Part shown: piece after piece, positions 26,201-32,038 of the stretch
Numbering within the stretch: position 1 is the first letter of the stretch
Layout: the number at the start of each line of letters is the position of its first letter
Assembly: GCF_000172555.1 (NCBI RefSeq)
Contig: NZ_ABOX02000064.1
Coordinates: forward strand, 1-32,038
Direction: 5' to 3'
Origin: Pedosphaera parvula Ellin514
GTDB lineage: Bacteria; Verrucomicrobiota; Verrucomicrobiia; Limisphaerales; Pedosphaeraceae
Length of the DNA: 32,038 nucleotides
Position numbers and translations under genes: made by a program
The notes under the pieces: model-generated
The model's input: only the letters and a program-made list of their open reading frames with translations
Told to the model about the DNA's origin: nothing
Databases searched by the model: none

Positions 26201-26935
26201 CTGTTCACGCGATATCTGGGTGATGGGGTCGAAATATCGAAGCGACTCCAATTCATCGCCAAAAAATTCCAACCGCACCGGCCAGGGACTGGTCATCGGA
26301 TAGACATCCAAAATGCCGCCACGCAAAGCGATTTCACCCTTTTGCGTGACCTGCGCCTCAGGTTCGTAACCCTGTTCTTCGAGCCACTCAATAAGGTCCA
26401 GAGGTTCGACTCGATCTCCGCGATTTAGCATCCGCGTCCGCTCCTTAAGCACGCTGGCGGGAAAGGTTTTTTGCAGCAGCGCGGTAACATTCGCAATAAT
26501 ATGTGGTGCGGCTCCACGCTTACCGGGAGACTGCCTGGCGAGTGCCACGAGGGTTTCCAGCCGTTCACTGATGACATCAGCGTGCGGTAGTTTGGACTCA
26601 TGCGGCATGACTTCCCAGGCAGGATAAAACAAAGGGCGATCGCTAATGGTTGAAGGTTGAGAAGCCGGAGCCTTGCCCTTTGACTTTTGCTGTGAGCCTT
26701 CGAAGTTTAGCCAGGTTTCGACATCCTGTTGAAAGCTTTCCTGAGTCTTAAGACTGTCTGAGACAAGAACGATCGGCAGCTCAGGAAGCAGTTGTCGTAA
26801 CAAGGCAGCAAGAAAAGGTTGAGCCGAGGCACTGATGCCATTAAGAGACAACACTCCCCCATTCTCCAGGCGCCGCAGCAATGACTGCACAGCGGGAGTT
26901 TCTGAAATCTTAGCGAACAATTTGCTTGTCGCCAT
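23297..26935 (-). CDS. mfd: Transcription-repair coupling factor Mfd
   Basis: Mfd is a DNA translocase that removes RNA polymerase stalled at lesions and recruits UvrA. Start taken as ATG 26935. A TTG at 26959 would add eight residues. Order from the N-terminus: UvrB-like region (about 20-330, with RPLFYPAWEVMPHE and RGGILDVYPM), a Ser/Glu-rich spacer (about 335-385), an RNA-polymerase-interacting domain (EGDYVVHLQHGIGRYQGL), and the RecG-like motor. The motor has Walker A GDVGFGKTE (about 660), DEEQ box IIDEEQRFG (about 765), TLSATPIPRTLYLALTG and QLRGRVGRYKHQAYAYLL. A C-terminal TRCF domain follows after a charged linker (about 1040-1075). At 1212 aa the length is at the upper end for the family. 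Confidence 0.97.
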   Translation of the reverse strand: MATSKLFAKISETPAVQSLLRRLENGGVLSLNGISASAQPFLAALLRQLLPELPIVLVSDSLKTQESFQQDVETWLNFEGSQQKSKGKAPASQPSTISDRPLFYPAWEVMPHESKLPHADVISERLETLVALARQSPGKRGAAPHIIANVTALLQKTFPASVLKERTRMLNRGDRVEPLDLIEWLEEQGYEPEAQVTQKGEIALRGGILDVYPMTSPWPVRLEFFGDELESLRYFDPITQISREQIATVTLPPGGEFGILKQLAARDQQASLATLLDYLPTGTLFILSEPERIEEHTEQYSTQVPNEDPFHIPWSDFQELLSEKGMKSLQLSEIVMDGESEGMDVLSESEAVAEDERPFGESTENSLPFSSLEAFRPLGARAPEPQIAEAQRREFFAQLHRWSRQGYDVHLFCNNDGERQRFQEVWKDYGFGEDFGLKMHLGALGRGFLNEEAKVVVVTDAEIFGRYKVQRPRRLKSPHAQATRSALDIDFTELEEGDYVVHLQHGIGRYQGLKVLPVTLGRKGVDPNATPADSGQECLVIEYAASDPQQPAPKLYVPVTEAHLVSKYVGAGKARPQLNTIGGTRWAKAKAQAERAVRDVASELLAIQAARESQPGYSFKADTPWQREFESAFLYEETRDQMRAINETKGDMERPKPMDRLICGDVGFGKTEVAIRAAFKAVMEGKQVAILVPTTVLAQQHYNTFKERVADYPMRVELLSRFRSPKNRKRVISELPAGAVDIVIGTHRLIQSDINFKDLGLVIIDEEQRFGVLHKEKFKQIRKLVDVLTLSATPIPRTLYLALTGARDMSTIETPPQDRLPVETIVAQYDERLIREAIQRELNRGGQVYFLHNRVGTIDAMAQKLRTLVPHARIVVGHGQMKPDDLEEVMTAFINGEADVLLSTTIIESGLDIPNANTMIIDRADRFGLSDLYQLRGRVGRYKHQAYAYLLLPRHAGLLADARKRISALKQYSTLGSGFKIAMRDLEIRGAGNMLGPEQSGQITAVGFDLYCQLLKQSVAALKGEKVKPRVEVQVRFDFLALNPGEESAAPERGAKAEAPKRRKAEPEIIIPREVLTYVEYDEVAEQKTEQPMQVEKGSAFIPLSYVSEAKQRIDIYRKLAQATDKAALENLAKELRDRFGTLPPAMELLLQVGELKILAGEKNITIIEVKDDKLMLTRNNDYIMLGGKFPRLTKGDAKGRLKEIKKLLLAL

Positions 26936-27042
26936 TGCTACTGATGGTTCTTGCGCCAAGCCAAGGAAAGGTTGCAGCCCTCAGCCATATCGTCAAGAGG
27001 ACGGAGGTCATGCCAAAAGCCAACTCACGCCGGTCCAAGTGT

Positions 27043-28584
27043 CTATTCCCACTCGATCGTCGCCGGCGGCTTGCTGGAAATATCGAAGCAAACGCGGTTA
27101 ACACCTTTGACTTCGTTGATGATGCGACTCGAGAGTTTTTCGAGCAGGTCGTAAGGAAGCTTGACCCAATCTGCAGTCATGCCGTCCTGTGATTCCACGG
27201 CGCGCAAAGCGATGGTGTAATCGTAGGTGCGTTCATCGCCCATGACTCCAACGCTCTTCACTGGAAGCAGCACGGCAAAACTTTGCCAAATCTTGTAATA
27301 CCATCCGCTGGTCTTCATCTCCTCAACGACGATGGTATCGGCTTCACGGAGAATCTCGCAACGGCGCGGAGTGACTTCGCCGAGGATGCGAACTGCAAGG
27401 CCGGGACCAGGGAACGGTTGGCGCAAAACAATTTCGCGAGGCAAACCAAGTTCCAAACCGAGTTCGCGCACCTCGTCCTTGAACAAGGACTTGAGCGGTT
27501 CGACGAGTTGGAAGCGCATCTTTTTCGGCAAACCACCGACATTGTGATGGCTCTTGATCATCGCGGCAGGATTGCCAGCGATGGGCACGGATTCAATGAT
27601 ATCGGGATAAAGTGTGCCTTGAGCTAGAAACTTTGCTTTCCCGGCGCGCTTGGTGGCGGCTTCAAATACTTCAATGAAGGTTTTGCCAATGATCTTCCGC
27701 TTACGCTCAGGATCAGTGACACCCTTCAAACGCTTCAAGAACAGGTTGGAGGCATCCTCGTATTGCAGCTTTATTTTGAAATGGCGGCCAAAGACCTCCT
27801 GAACCGTTTTGGCTTCGCGCCCTCGCAGCAGGCCGTTATTAACAAAAATGCAGGTAAGCTGGTTGCCGATGGCTTTGTGCAGCAACGCCGCTGCCACACT
27901 GGAATCAACACCACCACTCAAGCCGAGAATCACCTTCTCATTACCGACCTGGTTGCGGATGGCTTCGACAGCCTGATCGATGTAGCTGTGCATCGTCCAA
28001 AGCTTGCCACAGCCACAAATGTTATGAACGAAATTACTGATGATCTCCCGCCCTTGCGGGGTGTGCGCCACCTCGGGATGAAATTGCAGCCCATACATTT
28101 TTTTGGCGTGGTTCTCAATCGCGGCATAATCAGAATTCTCCGTGATTGCAACGGATTTAAATCCCCTGGGCAGTTTGGTGAGCTTATCACCGTGCGAATT
28201 CCAAACCTGGAGCTTCTCCGGCAGATTCGCGAAGAGCGCACAGAAGCTGTCTTTAACCTGAAGCGTGCCCTTGCCGTATTCGCGCTTTTGCCCCTTCTCC
28301 ACTTTCCCGCCAAGGTATTGTGCCACGAGTTGCAGACCGTAGCAGATGCCAAGGATGGGAATTCCCAAATCGAAGATTGCCTTGTCCGGCTGTGGCGCGC
28401 CTTTGGTATAAACACTGGCCGGTCCACCGGACAGAATGAGCCCCTTGGGTTGCATCGCGGCAATTTCCTCCGCGGGCGTGTCGTAGCGCAGGATGATGGA
28501 ATAGACATTGCACTCGCGAATGCGGCGCGCGATGACCTGTGTATATTGAGAACCAAAATCCAGAATTACAATTTGCTCATTCAT
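27043..28584 (-). CDS. guaA: GMP synthase (glutamine-hydrolysing)
   Basis: Converts XMP to GMP using glutamine amide nitrogen. From ATG 28584 it is 513 aa, as usual. The frame upstream of that ATG, up to 28731, does not match the family. Residues 1-190 are the class I glutamine amidotransferase: [19 protein letters not shown], catalytic Cys in [15 protein letters not shown] (about 80), and His/Glu in [11 protein letters not shown] (about 170). The ATP-pyrophosphatase P-loop is [17 protein letters not shown] (about 222). C-terminal dimerisation elements are [18 protein letters not shown] and [16 protein letters not shown] at the end. It has the same orientation as mfd with 107 bases between. 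All key residues are present. Confidence 0.97.
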   Translation of the reverse strand: MNEQIVILDFGSQYTQVIARRIRECNVYSIILRYDTPAEEIAAMQPKGLILSGGPASVYTKGAPQPDKAIFDLGIPILGICYGLQLVAQYLGGKVEKGQKREYGKGTLQVKDSFCALFANLPEKLQVWNSHGDKLTKLPRGFKSVAITENSDYAAIENHAKKMYGLQFHPEVAHTPQGREIISNFVHNICGCGKLWTMHSYIDQAVEAIRNQVGNEKVILGLSGGVDSSVAAALLHKAIGNQLTCIFVNNGLLRGREAKTVQEVFGRHFKIKLQYEDASNLFLKRLKGVTDPERKRKIIGKTFIEVFEAATKRAGKAKFLAQGTLYPDIIESVPIAGNPAAMIKSHHNVGGLPKKMRFQLVEPLKSLFKDEVRELGLELGLPREIVLRQPFPGPGLAVRILGEVTPRRCEILREADTIVVEEMKTSGWYYKIWQSFAVLLPVKSVGVMGDERTYDYTIALRAVESQDGMTADWVKLPYDLLEKLSSRIINEVKGVNRVCFDISSKPPATIEWE

Positions 28585-28650
28585 ACCAAAAGAAAGCGAG
28601 AGTGTTTGCCTTCGAAATGAAGGTTTGGCGAGACAAAAGATTTGTCCAAC

Positions 28651-28697
28651 AAAAATATTTAAACTTCGCCGCCCGTCCCGGCTGGAAGCAGGCGGCG
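28651..28697 (-). terminator. Probable terminator of the 28703-29020 lipoprotein gene
   Basis: Reading the minus strand, CGCCGCC (28697-28691) pairs perfectly with GGCGGCG (28673-28667) across a 17-base loop, beginning five bases after the stop codon. An AAGTTTAAATATTTTTG tract follows. The T-run is interrupted, so this is likely but not ideal as an intrinsic terminator. Confidence 0.5.
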
Positions 28698-28702
28698 TTC
28701 GC

Positions 28703-29020
28703 TTATTGCGCCACGGTGAACACGGATCCAACTGCCGGATCGTAGCTATACTTCATCCCGGCTGGCGGTTCAGGAAGGGCTGGAATGACCTTCTTTTCAA
28801 CCAGTTCATCCAGAGTATTGGGATTGCGCCCTTCCTGGACTTTGAACATTTGGATCGCTTGATTCAATGAAGCGGTGTCCACAACCTTCAGCGCTTTGTT
28901 CTGCGCATTAGCCATCGCAGAGTCGCCTGAGGCTGCCGGTTGATTGGCTGTTGTGGAGCTCTTACTGCAGCCCGCCAATGCCAGTGAGGCAAAAAGAGAG
29001 AGATAAATAAGCGTTTTCAT
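28703..29020 (-). CDS. Small lipoprotein of unknown function
   Basis: [18 protein letters not shown] is a lipoprotein signal with the Cys at residue 18. A Ser/Thr/Ala linker follows. The folded part (about 45-105: [20 protein letters not shown], then [20 protein letters not shown] and a final [11 protein letters not shown]) resembles the C-terminal half of type II secretion pseudopilins. In those, a helix is followed by 'P-x-T-L-x-E-L-V-...-I-P-x-L-P-x-P-P' and a strand with D-P. It may be a pilin-like domain tethered as a lipoprotein rather than by a prepilin helix. It is 118 bases upstream of guaA on the same strand, with a probable terminator between them. Confidence 0.78.
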   Translation of the reverse strand: MKTLIYLSLFASLALAGCSKSSTTANQPAASGDSAMANAQNKALKVVDTASLNQAIQMFKVQEGRNPNTLDELVEKKVIPALPEPPAGMKYSYDPAVGSVFTVAQ

Positions 29021-29028
29021 GCGGCGAG

Positions 29029-29058
29029 TGTATATTAACTAAGAAAAAAAGCCAACAA
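29029..29058 (-). promoter_or_regulatory. Candidate promoter of the 28703-29020 lipoprotein gene
   Basis: On the minus strand TTGTTG (29058-29053) and TATACA (29034-29029) are separated by 18 bases that include a T-run. The start of transcription would fall within a few bases of ATG 29020. Elements are moderate matches to the sigma-70 consensus. Confidence 0.4.
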
Positions 29059-29062
29059 CCTC

Positions 29063-29085
29063 CGCGCATCAATTCCCGATGCGCG
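29063..29085. repeat. Perfect 8-bp inverted repeat upstream of a lipoprotein promoter
   Basis: CGCGCATC (29063-29070) and GATGCGCG (29078-29085) flank a 7-base spacer. It lies just upstream of the candidate -35 at 29053-29058 and downstream of another terminator. It could be an operator or a second hairpin. No T-run follows directly on either strand. Confidence 0.45.
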
Positions 29086-29107
29086 ATTTCCCTGCCCTAA
29101 CCTTGCT

Positions 29108-29142
29108 TAAAAAGAGGCCGGGCAGTTACCCTTGCCCGGCTT
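29108..29142 (-). terminator. Rho-independent terminator of the 48-residue lipoprotein gene
   Basis: On the minus strand TGCCCGGC lies at 29124-29117, with its partner GCCGGGCA at 29140-29133. This gives a perfect 8-bp GC-rich stem, extendable by a G-U and an A-U pair, with an 8-base loop. It is followed by CTCTTTTTAA. This is the clearest intrinsic terminator in the window, 38 bases after the stop at 29180. Confidence 0.8.
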
Positions 29143-29179
29143 GTGCTTTCACACGTTACCCAAAGTAACCTGGAGTGTC

Positions 29180-29326
29180 TTACTTCGCTGGAGCGTTCGT
29201 CGAAGGCGTCGCTGGAGCAGCGTTCGTCGAAGTACCGGTGGAAGTATCGGTCTTCTGTTCACAGCCAACGAGAATCATCGCACTCAGGACACAGAATAGT
29301 AATGCAAGGGTTGTTTTCCTTTTCAT
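29180..29326 (-). CDS. Very small lipoprotein (48 aa)
   Basis: ATG at 29326-29324 to TAA at 29182-29180 encodes MKRKTTLALLFCVLSAMILV followed by GC, a lipobox with Cys at residue 22. The mature peptide is only 26 residues, EQKTDTSTGTSTNAAPATPS followed by TNAPAK. The tail is built from a duplicated DNA segment of about 20 bases encoding S-T-N-A-x-P-A. The gene has its own candidate promoter immediately upstream and a strong terminator downstream, so it is a stand-alone unit. In size and layout it resembles entericidin-like lipoproteins, but no sequence match is claimed. It is too short for ordinary gene finding and may be missed. Confidence 0.75.
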   Translation of the reverse strand: MKRKTTLALLFCVLSAMILVGCEQKTDTSTGTSTNAAPATPSTNAPAK

Positions 29327-29334
29327 AAGACCGT

Positions 29335-29375
29335 AATATAACACGTTGACAATCCATGCTCAAGAAAAATTGAGC
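29335..29375 (-). promoter_or_regulatory. Promoter of the 48-residue lipoprotein gene, with overlapping inverted repeat
   Basis: On the minus strand TTGAGC (29363-29358) and TATATT (29340-29335) are separated by 17 bases. Only eight bases follow before ATG 29326, so the message would be leaderless or nearly so. The -35 forms one arm of a perfect 6-bp inverted repeat, GCTCAA-N6-TTGAGC (29358-29375), which could be an operator or part of the end of the recG transcript. Confidence 0.55.
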
Positions 29376-29427
29376 AGGCAGTTTTCGCAACTCCACCTGC
29401 CGCCGCCTGTAGTTTTCAAAGTTCATT

Positions 29428-31548
29428 CTACAACCCGCTTTCGGGTGCCAAATCCCGCGCCAACCTGATGAGCGCCAGATCTTCGGCGAGATTTCCAAAC
29501 TTAAAATTAGGTAACCCGCTTTGTTGCTGGCCAAGCAATTCCCCAGGACCGCGAATCTTCAGATCCGCCTCGGCAATACGAAAACCATCGTTGGTTTCTT
29601 CCAACACCTGCAACCGTTGCCGCGCCTCAGCGTTTTTGACCGCCGCAATTAAGATACAAAACGAATCGTGCGCGCCGCGACCAATTCGACCGCGAAGCTG
29701 ATGCAGCTGCGCCAAACCAAATTGCTCGGAGTTCTCAATCACCATGATGGTGGCATTCGGAACATCAACCCCGACCTCGATTAGCGGCGTGGCCAAAAGG
29801 ATGTTCACCTGGTTCTTACGAAAACCGGTCATTACCAATTCCTTCTCCGCCGCCTTCAATCGTCCATGCAGAAGTCCAATCCGGTAAGGTGCCAGCAATG
29901 ATTTTAAATTTTCGAACTCCTTCGTAACCGCCTTCAATCCCGTCGGACCGCTCTCCTCCACGCGCGGATAGACCACATAAGCCTGCCTGCCTTCAGCCAG
30001 CTTTTCGCGGATGAACGCCCAGACTTTCGGCAACTTATCCGCCGTGCGCACAAATGTTTTGATACGCCCGCGCCCAGTGGGAAGCTCGTCAATAGTCGAA
30101 ACGTCCAACTCACCATAGAGCGTCAATCCCAACGTGCGCGGAATCGGCGTCGCCGTCATAACCAGCAGGTGCGGATAATTGCCTTTACGCAGGAGCTTCT
30201 CGCGTTGCGTGACACCGAACTTATGTTGCTCATCGATGATGACCAGCCCCAAATGATTCAGCGCAAAACCATCTTCGATCAGCGCGTGTGTGCCGATCGC
30301 CATCGTGAGCTGATGCGAGGTGCTCTCCGCCACTTCCGGCAGCATCGGTCCCGCCGTCTTGTCCGCCCGCACCGACTTTTGGCTGCCAGTCTGCATGATC
30401 ACCCGGATGCCGAGCGGCTCAAACCAGCGTCGAAAGTTTTGGAGATGCTGCTCCGCCAAAATCTCCGTCGGCGCCATCAACGCCACATTGTAACCGCTTT
30501 CCAGCGCCATCAACGCGCAACAGGCCGAAACCACCGTCTTCCCAGAGCCCACATCCCCCTGCAAAAGCCGCCGCATGGGATGCGCCCCGCCCATATCTTT
30601 ACGGAGCTCACGCAAGACCTTCGTTTGCGCCTCGGTCAACGTGAACCCAAGCTTCGCCAAAAACGGCTTGATGAAATGGTTATCTCCCGCGCAGGGACGA
30701 GATTGTGCCTTCAATTCAAACCGTTTGCGCCGCAATTGAATTTCCCTTTGCAACTCTATGAACTCATCCAATGCCAGCCGTCTTCGAGCCAGCTCGATGT
30801 CCCCAATCGCCTCCGGAAAATGAACCATGTGCAGCGCATTCGCTTTTGACGGCAACTCCTTATAACCCTGCGCCTCCGGCCGTTCCTTCGATGTCAGCCC
30901 GTAATCCCGCAGGCGAAAACTGGCGGCGACACCTTGCGTCTCTTCGCATAGCTTGGGCCACGGCTCGACAATCTCTTTCTCAAACTCACCCAGTGTTCGA
31001 TGGATGAAAGACCGTATCCACCGTTGCGGCATCCCCTCGGTGAGCGGATAAATCGGCGCAATCCGATTGATATGAATCGAACTCTCCTCGCCGCCATAAA
31101 TGACCTCAGTTTCTGGATGGTCGATGGTGCGTGGCTTCAGCGAATTCAGCTTGCCGAAAACGAAGACTTCATCCCCTTGCGCGAAGTAATTCTGCATGAA
31201 CGGCAGATTCCACCACCGGCAATGCAACCGCCCCGTGCCATCATCCAGGATGATCTCAAAAACCGACCGCATCCCCTTCTTAAACCGCTTCAACCCCAAC
31301 GCCACAATCGTCCCCCGCGTCGTCGAAGCCTCATCCAACTGCAACTCCGCGATGTTCCGAAAATACCGCCGATCCTCATAGCGACGCGGCCGATGTAGCA
31401 ACAAGTCCCCGACCGTAAACAACCCCAGACGCGCCAATTGCGCCTCCCGCTCCGTCCCCACTCCGCGCAATTCCTTGAGCGGACGGGCCAACGGCGATTC
31501 GACAACATTCGACGGCACAGACATCTCAGTTAAGGATACAAATGACAT
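29428..31548 (-). CDS. recG: ATP-dependent DNA helicase RecG
   Basis: RecG reverses stalled forks and unwinds branched DNA. The N-terminal wedge domain (about 20-250) includes the OB-fold with KRFKKGMRSVFEIILDDGTG and LHCRWWNLPFMQNYFAQGDE. The motor carries FTLTEAQTKVLRELR, Walker A GDVGSGKTVVSA (about 331), MAPTEILAEQHLQNF, the DEQH box IIDEQHKFGV (about 439), MTATPIPRTLGLTLYG, VGVDVPNATIMVIEN and QLRGRIGRGAHDSFC. The end, ADLKIRGPGELLGQQQSGLP, is the family's C-terminal motif. At 706 aa it is normal length. ATG 31524 would remove eight residues and is an alternative start. A weak hairpin (GGCAG/CTGCC, near 29370-29400) and a T-run follow the stop. Confidence 0.97.
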   Translation of the reverse strand: MSFVSLTEMSVPSNVVESPLARPLKELRGVGTEREAQLARLGLFTVGDLLLHRPRRYEDRRYFRNIAELQLDEASTTRGTIVALGLKRFKKGMRSVFEIILDDGTGRLHCRWWNLPFMQNYFAQGDEVFVFGKLNSLKPRTIDHPETEVIYGGEESSIHINRIAPIYPLTEGMPQRWIRSFIHRTLGEFEKEIVEPWPKLCEETQGVAASFRLRDYGLTSKERPEAQGYKELPSKANALHMVHFPEAIGDIELARRRLALDEFIELQREIQLRRKRFELKAQSRPCAGDNHFIKPFLAKLGFTLTEAQTKVLRELRKDMGGAHPMRRLLQGDVGSGKTVVSACCALMALESGYNVALMAPTEILAEQHLQNFRRWFEPLGIRVIMQTGSQKSVRADKTAGPMLPEVAESTSHQLTMAIGTHALIEDGFALNHLGLVIIDEQHKFGVTQREKLLRKGNYPHLLVMTATPIPRTLGLTLYGELDVSTIDELPTGRGRIKTFVRTADKLPKVWAFIREKLAEGRQAYVVYPRVEESGPTGLKAVTKEFENLKSLLAPYRIGLLHGRLKAAEKELVMTGFRKNQVNILLATPLIEVGVDVPNATIMVIENSEQFGLAQLHQLRGRIGRGAHDSFCILIAAVKNAEARQRLQVLEETNDGFRIAEADLKIRGPGELLGQQQSGLPNFKFGNLAEDLALIRLARDLAPESGL

Positions 31549-32038
31549 GGTGATGCATCAAGGGAAAGGCCTCCAGGAATCCGCATTAAATCGTCCATCA
31601 ATATTCATCAAATTCCAATCCCCGCTCCTTCCATTTTATTTTTTAAATCAAATTTTTCTGTTCCGTGGTTTCCATCCTGCCCCTGAATGTTCTCCAATTT
31701 ATTTTTTAACCTTCCGATACCTTCCGATACCTTCCGATACCTTCCGATACCTTCCGATACCTTCCGATACCTTCCGCTCTATCCTTTTTTCCCTTTCCAC
31801 CCATCCCAGATTTCCCGCAGGACCTGCTGGAGGCGGAATCTTCTCTTTTCGCGTATTTAGAGAGTATTTCGTGATTCTCAAAGTCCTGCCTTTCATTCCA
31901 TCAAATAATTTTTCACCGTCATCATCCAGCGTCATTTGCCGTCCATTACCGCCATCCACCGTCCGAACTCCCTCTACAGAATCAATTCCAGAACACAGGG
32001 TCGCTCCAACTCTCCTCAACCGGTCCTGGGCATTTGTC
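31549..32038. other. Intergenic region upstream of recG with repeats; no supported gene
   Basis: About 490 bases to the window edge. It holds a 10-bp tandem array (31711-31776), two copies of TTTATTTTTTAA (31635-31646 and 31698-31709, the second almost touching the array), and a near-palindrome GCAGGACCTGC around 31818-31828. A minus-strand frame from the window edge (no ATG near the start; TTG at 32019) to 31699 is open. Its product is of odd composition and its last 25 residues are simply the translated array. I consider it non-coding or a relic, but a gene continuing beyond the window cannot be excluded. Confidence 0.5.
31711..31776. repeat. Tandem array of a 10-bp unit, about 6.6 copies
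   Basis: The unit CTTCCGATAC occurs six times without mismatch (31711-31770) followed by a partial CTTCCG (31771-31776). The period of ten bases is close to one DNA helical turn. The same array read on the minus strand is GTATCGGAAG repeated and translates as V-S-E-G-I-G-R-Y-R-K with a 30-base period. It lies about 160 bases upstream of the recG start. Confidence 0.95.

Noticed and set aside
31711-31776. CRISPR-like array
   Set aside because: Units of 10 bp are directly adjacent with no spacers; it is a simple tandem repeat.
31699-32019. Minus-strand frame of 106 codons crossing the tandem array
   Set aside because: TTG start, continues open to the window edge, odd composition, and the last quarter is only the translated 10-bp repeat. 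A truncated real gene cannot be fully excluded.

Overview
The window reads as a dense chromosomal stretch of a Verrucomicrobiota bacterium, most likely a Pedosphaera-like (subdivision 3) lineage. This is inferred from gene content, not from a marker search. Pointers are a large glucose/sorbosone-dehydrogenase-like plus HEAT plus cytochrome c protein of the kind typical of Planctomycetes and Verrucomicrobia, single-copy prepilin-type proteins, membrane-anchored HEAT proteins beginning with a 'G-K-x-L-S-x-W-L' motif, secreted sugar-isomerase TIM barrels and Calx-beta proteins. Base composition is even and there is no phage, transposase, CRISPR array, rRNA or tRNA that I can recognise. Layout, left to right: (1) 1-2794, a tail of an unknown gene, then scpA-scpB-pheA as a tight cluster, with a 4-base overlap at scpB/pheA; (2) 2791-5389, a secreted unknown, kdsD/kpsF (arabinose-5-phosphate isomerase for Kdo synthesis) and a lipoprotein serine hydrolase; (3) 5406-9074, two paralogous membrane-anchored HEAT proteins, a small membrane protein, a pseudopilin and another membrane-anchored unknown; (4) 9075-11407 on the minus strand, a secreted sugar-phosphate isomerase-like protein, a gene that appears frameshifted, and trpS; (5) 11519-16757, several small envelope proteins, recF, a DUF4239-like membrane protein and a DUF6515-like/DUF2092-like secreted pair; (6) 16758-17432, a gene-free leader before the 1115-residue PVC cytochrome hybrid (17433-20780), followed by a secreted Calx-beta/Ig-like protein and terC; (7) 23297-31548 on the minus strand, mfd, guaA, a lipoprotein, a 48-residue lipoprotein with its own promoter and terminator, and recG; (8) 31549-32038, an intergenic stretch with a 10-bp tandem repeat. 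Housekeeping functions are chromosome segregation (ScpAB), recombination and repair (RecF, RecG, Mfd), translation (TrpRS), GMP and phenylalanine synthesis, and Kdo synthesis. Most of the remaining genes encode envelope or exported proteins. I find no convincing new defence or mobile system. The points most worth a second look are the frameshifted gene at 10125-10498, the 10-bp repeat array upstream of recG, the self-contained 48-residue lipoprotein gene, and the fact that all seven convergent gene pairs leave 28 bases or fewer between stop codons. Many start codons lack a clear Shine-Dalgarno sequence, so several starts were chosen from signal peptides or family N-termini and are given with alternatives.
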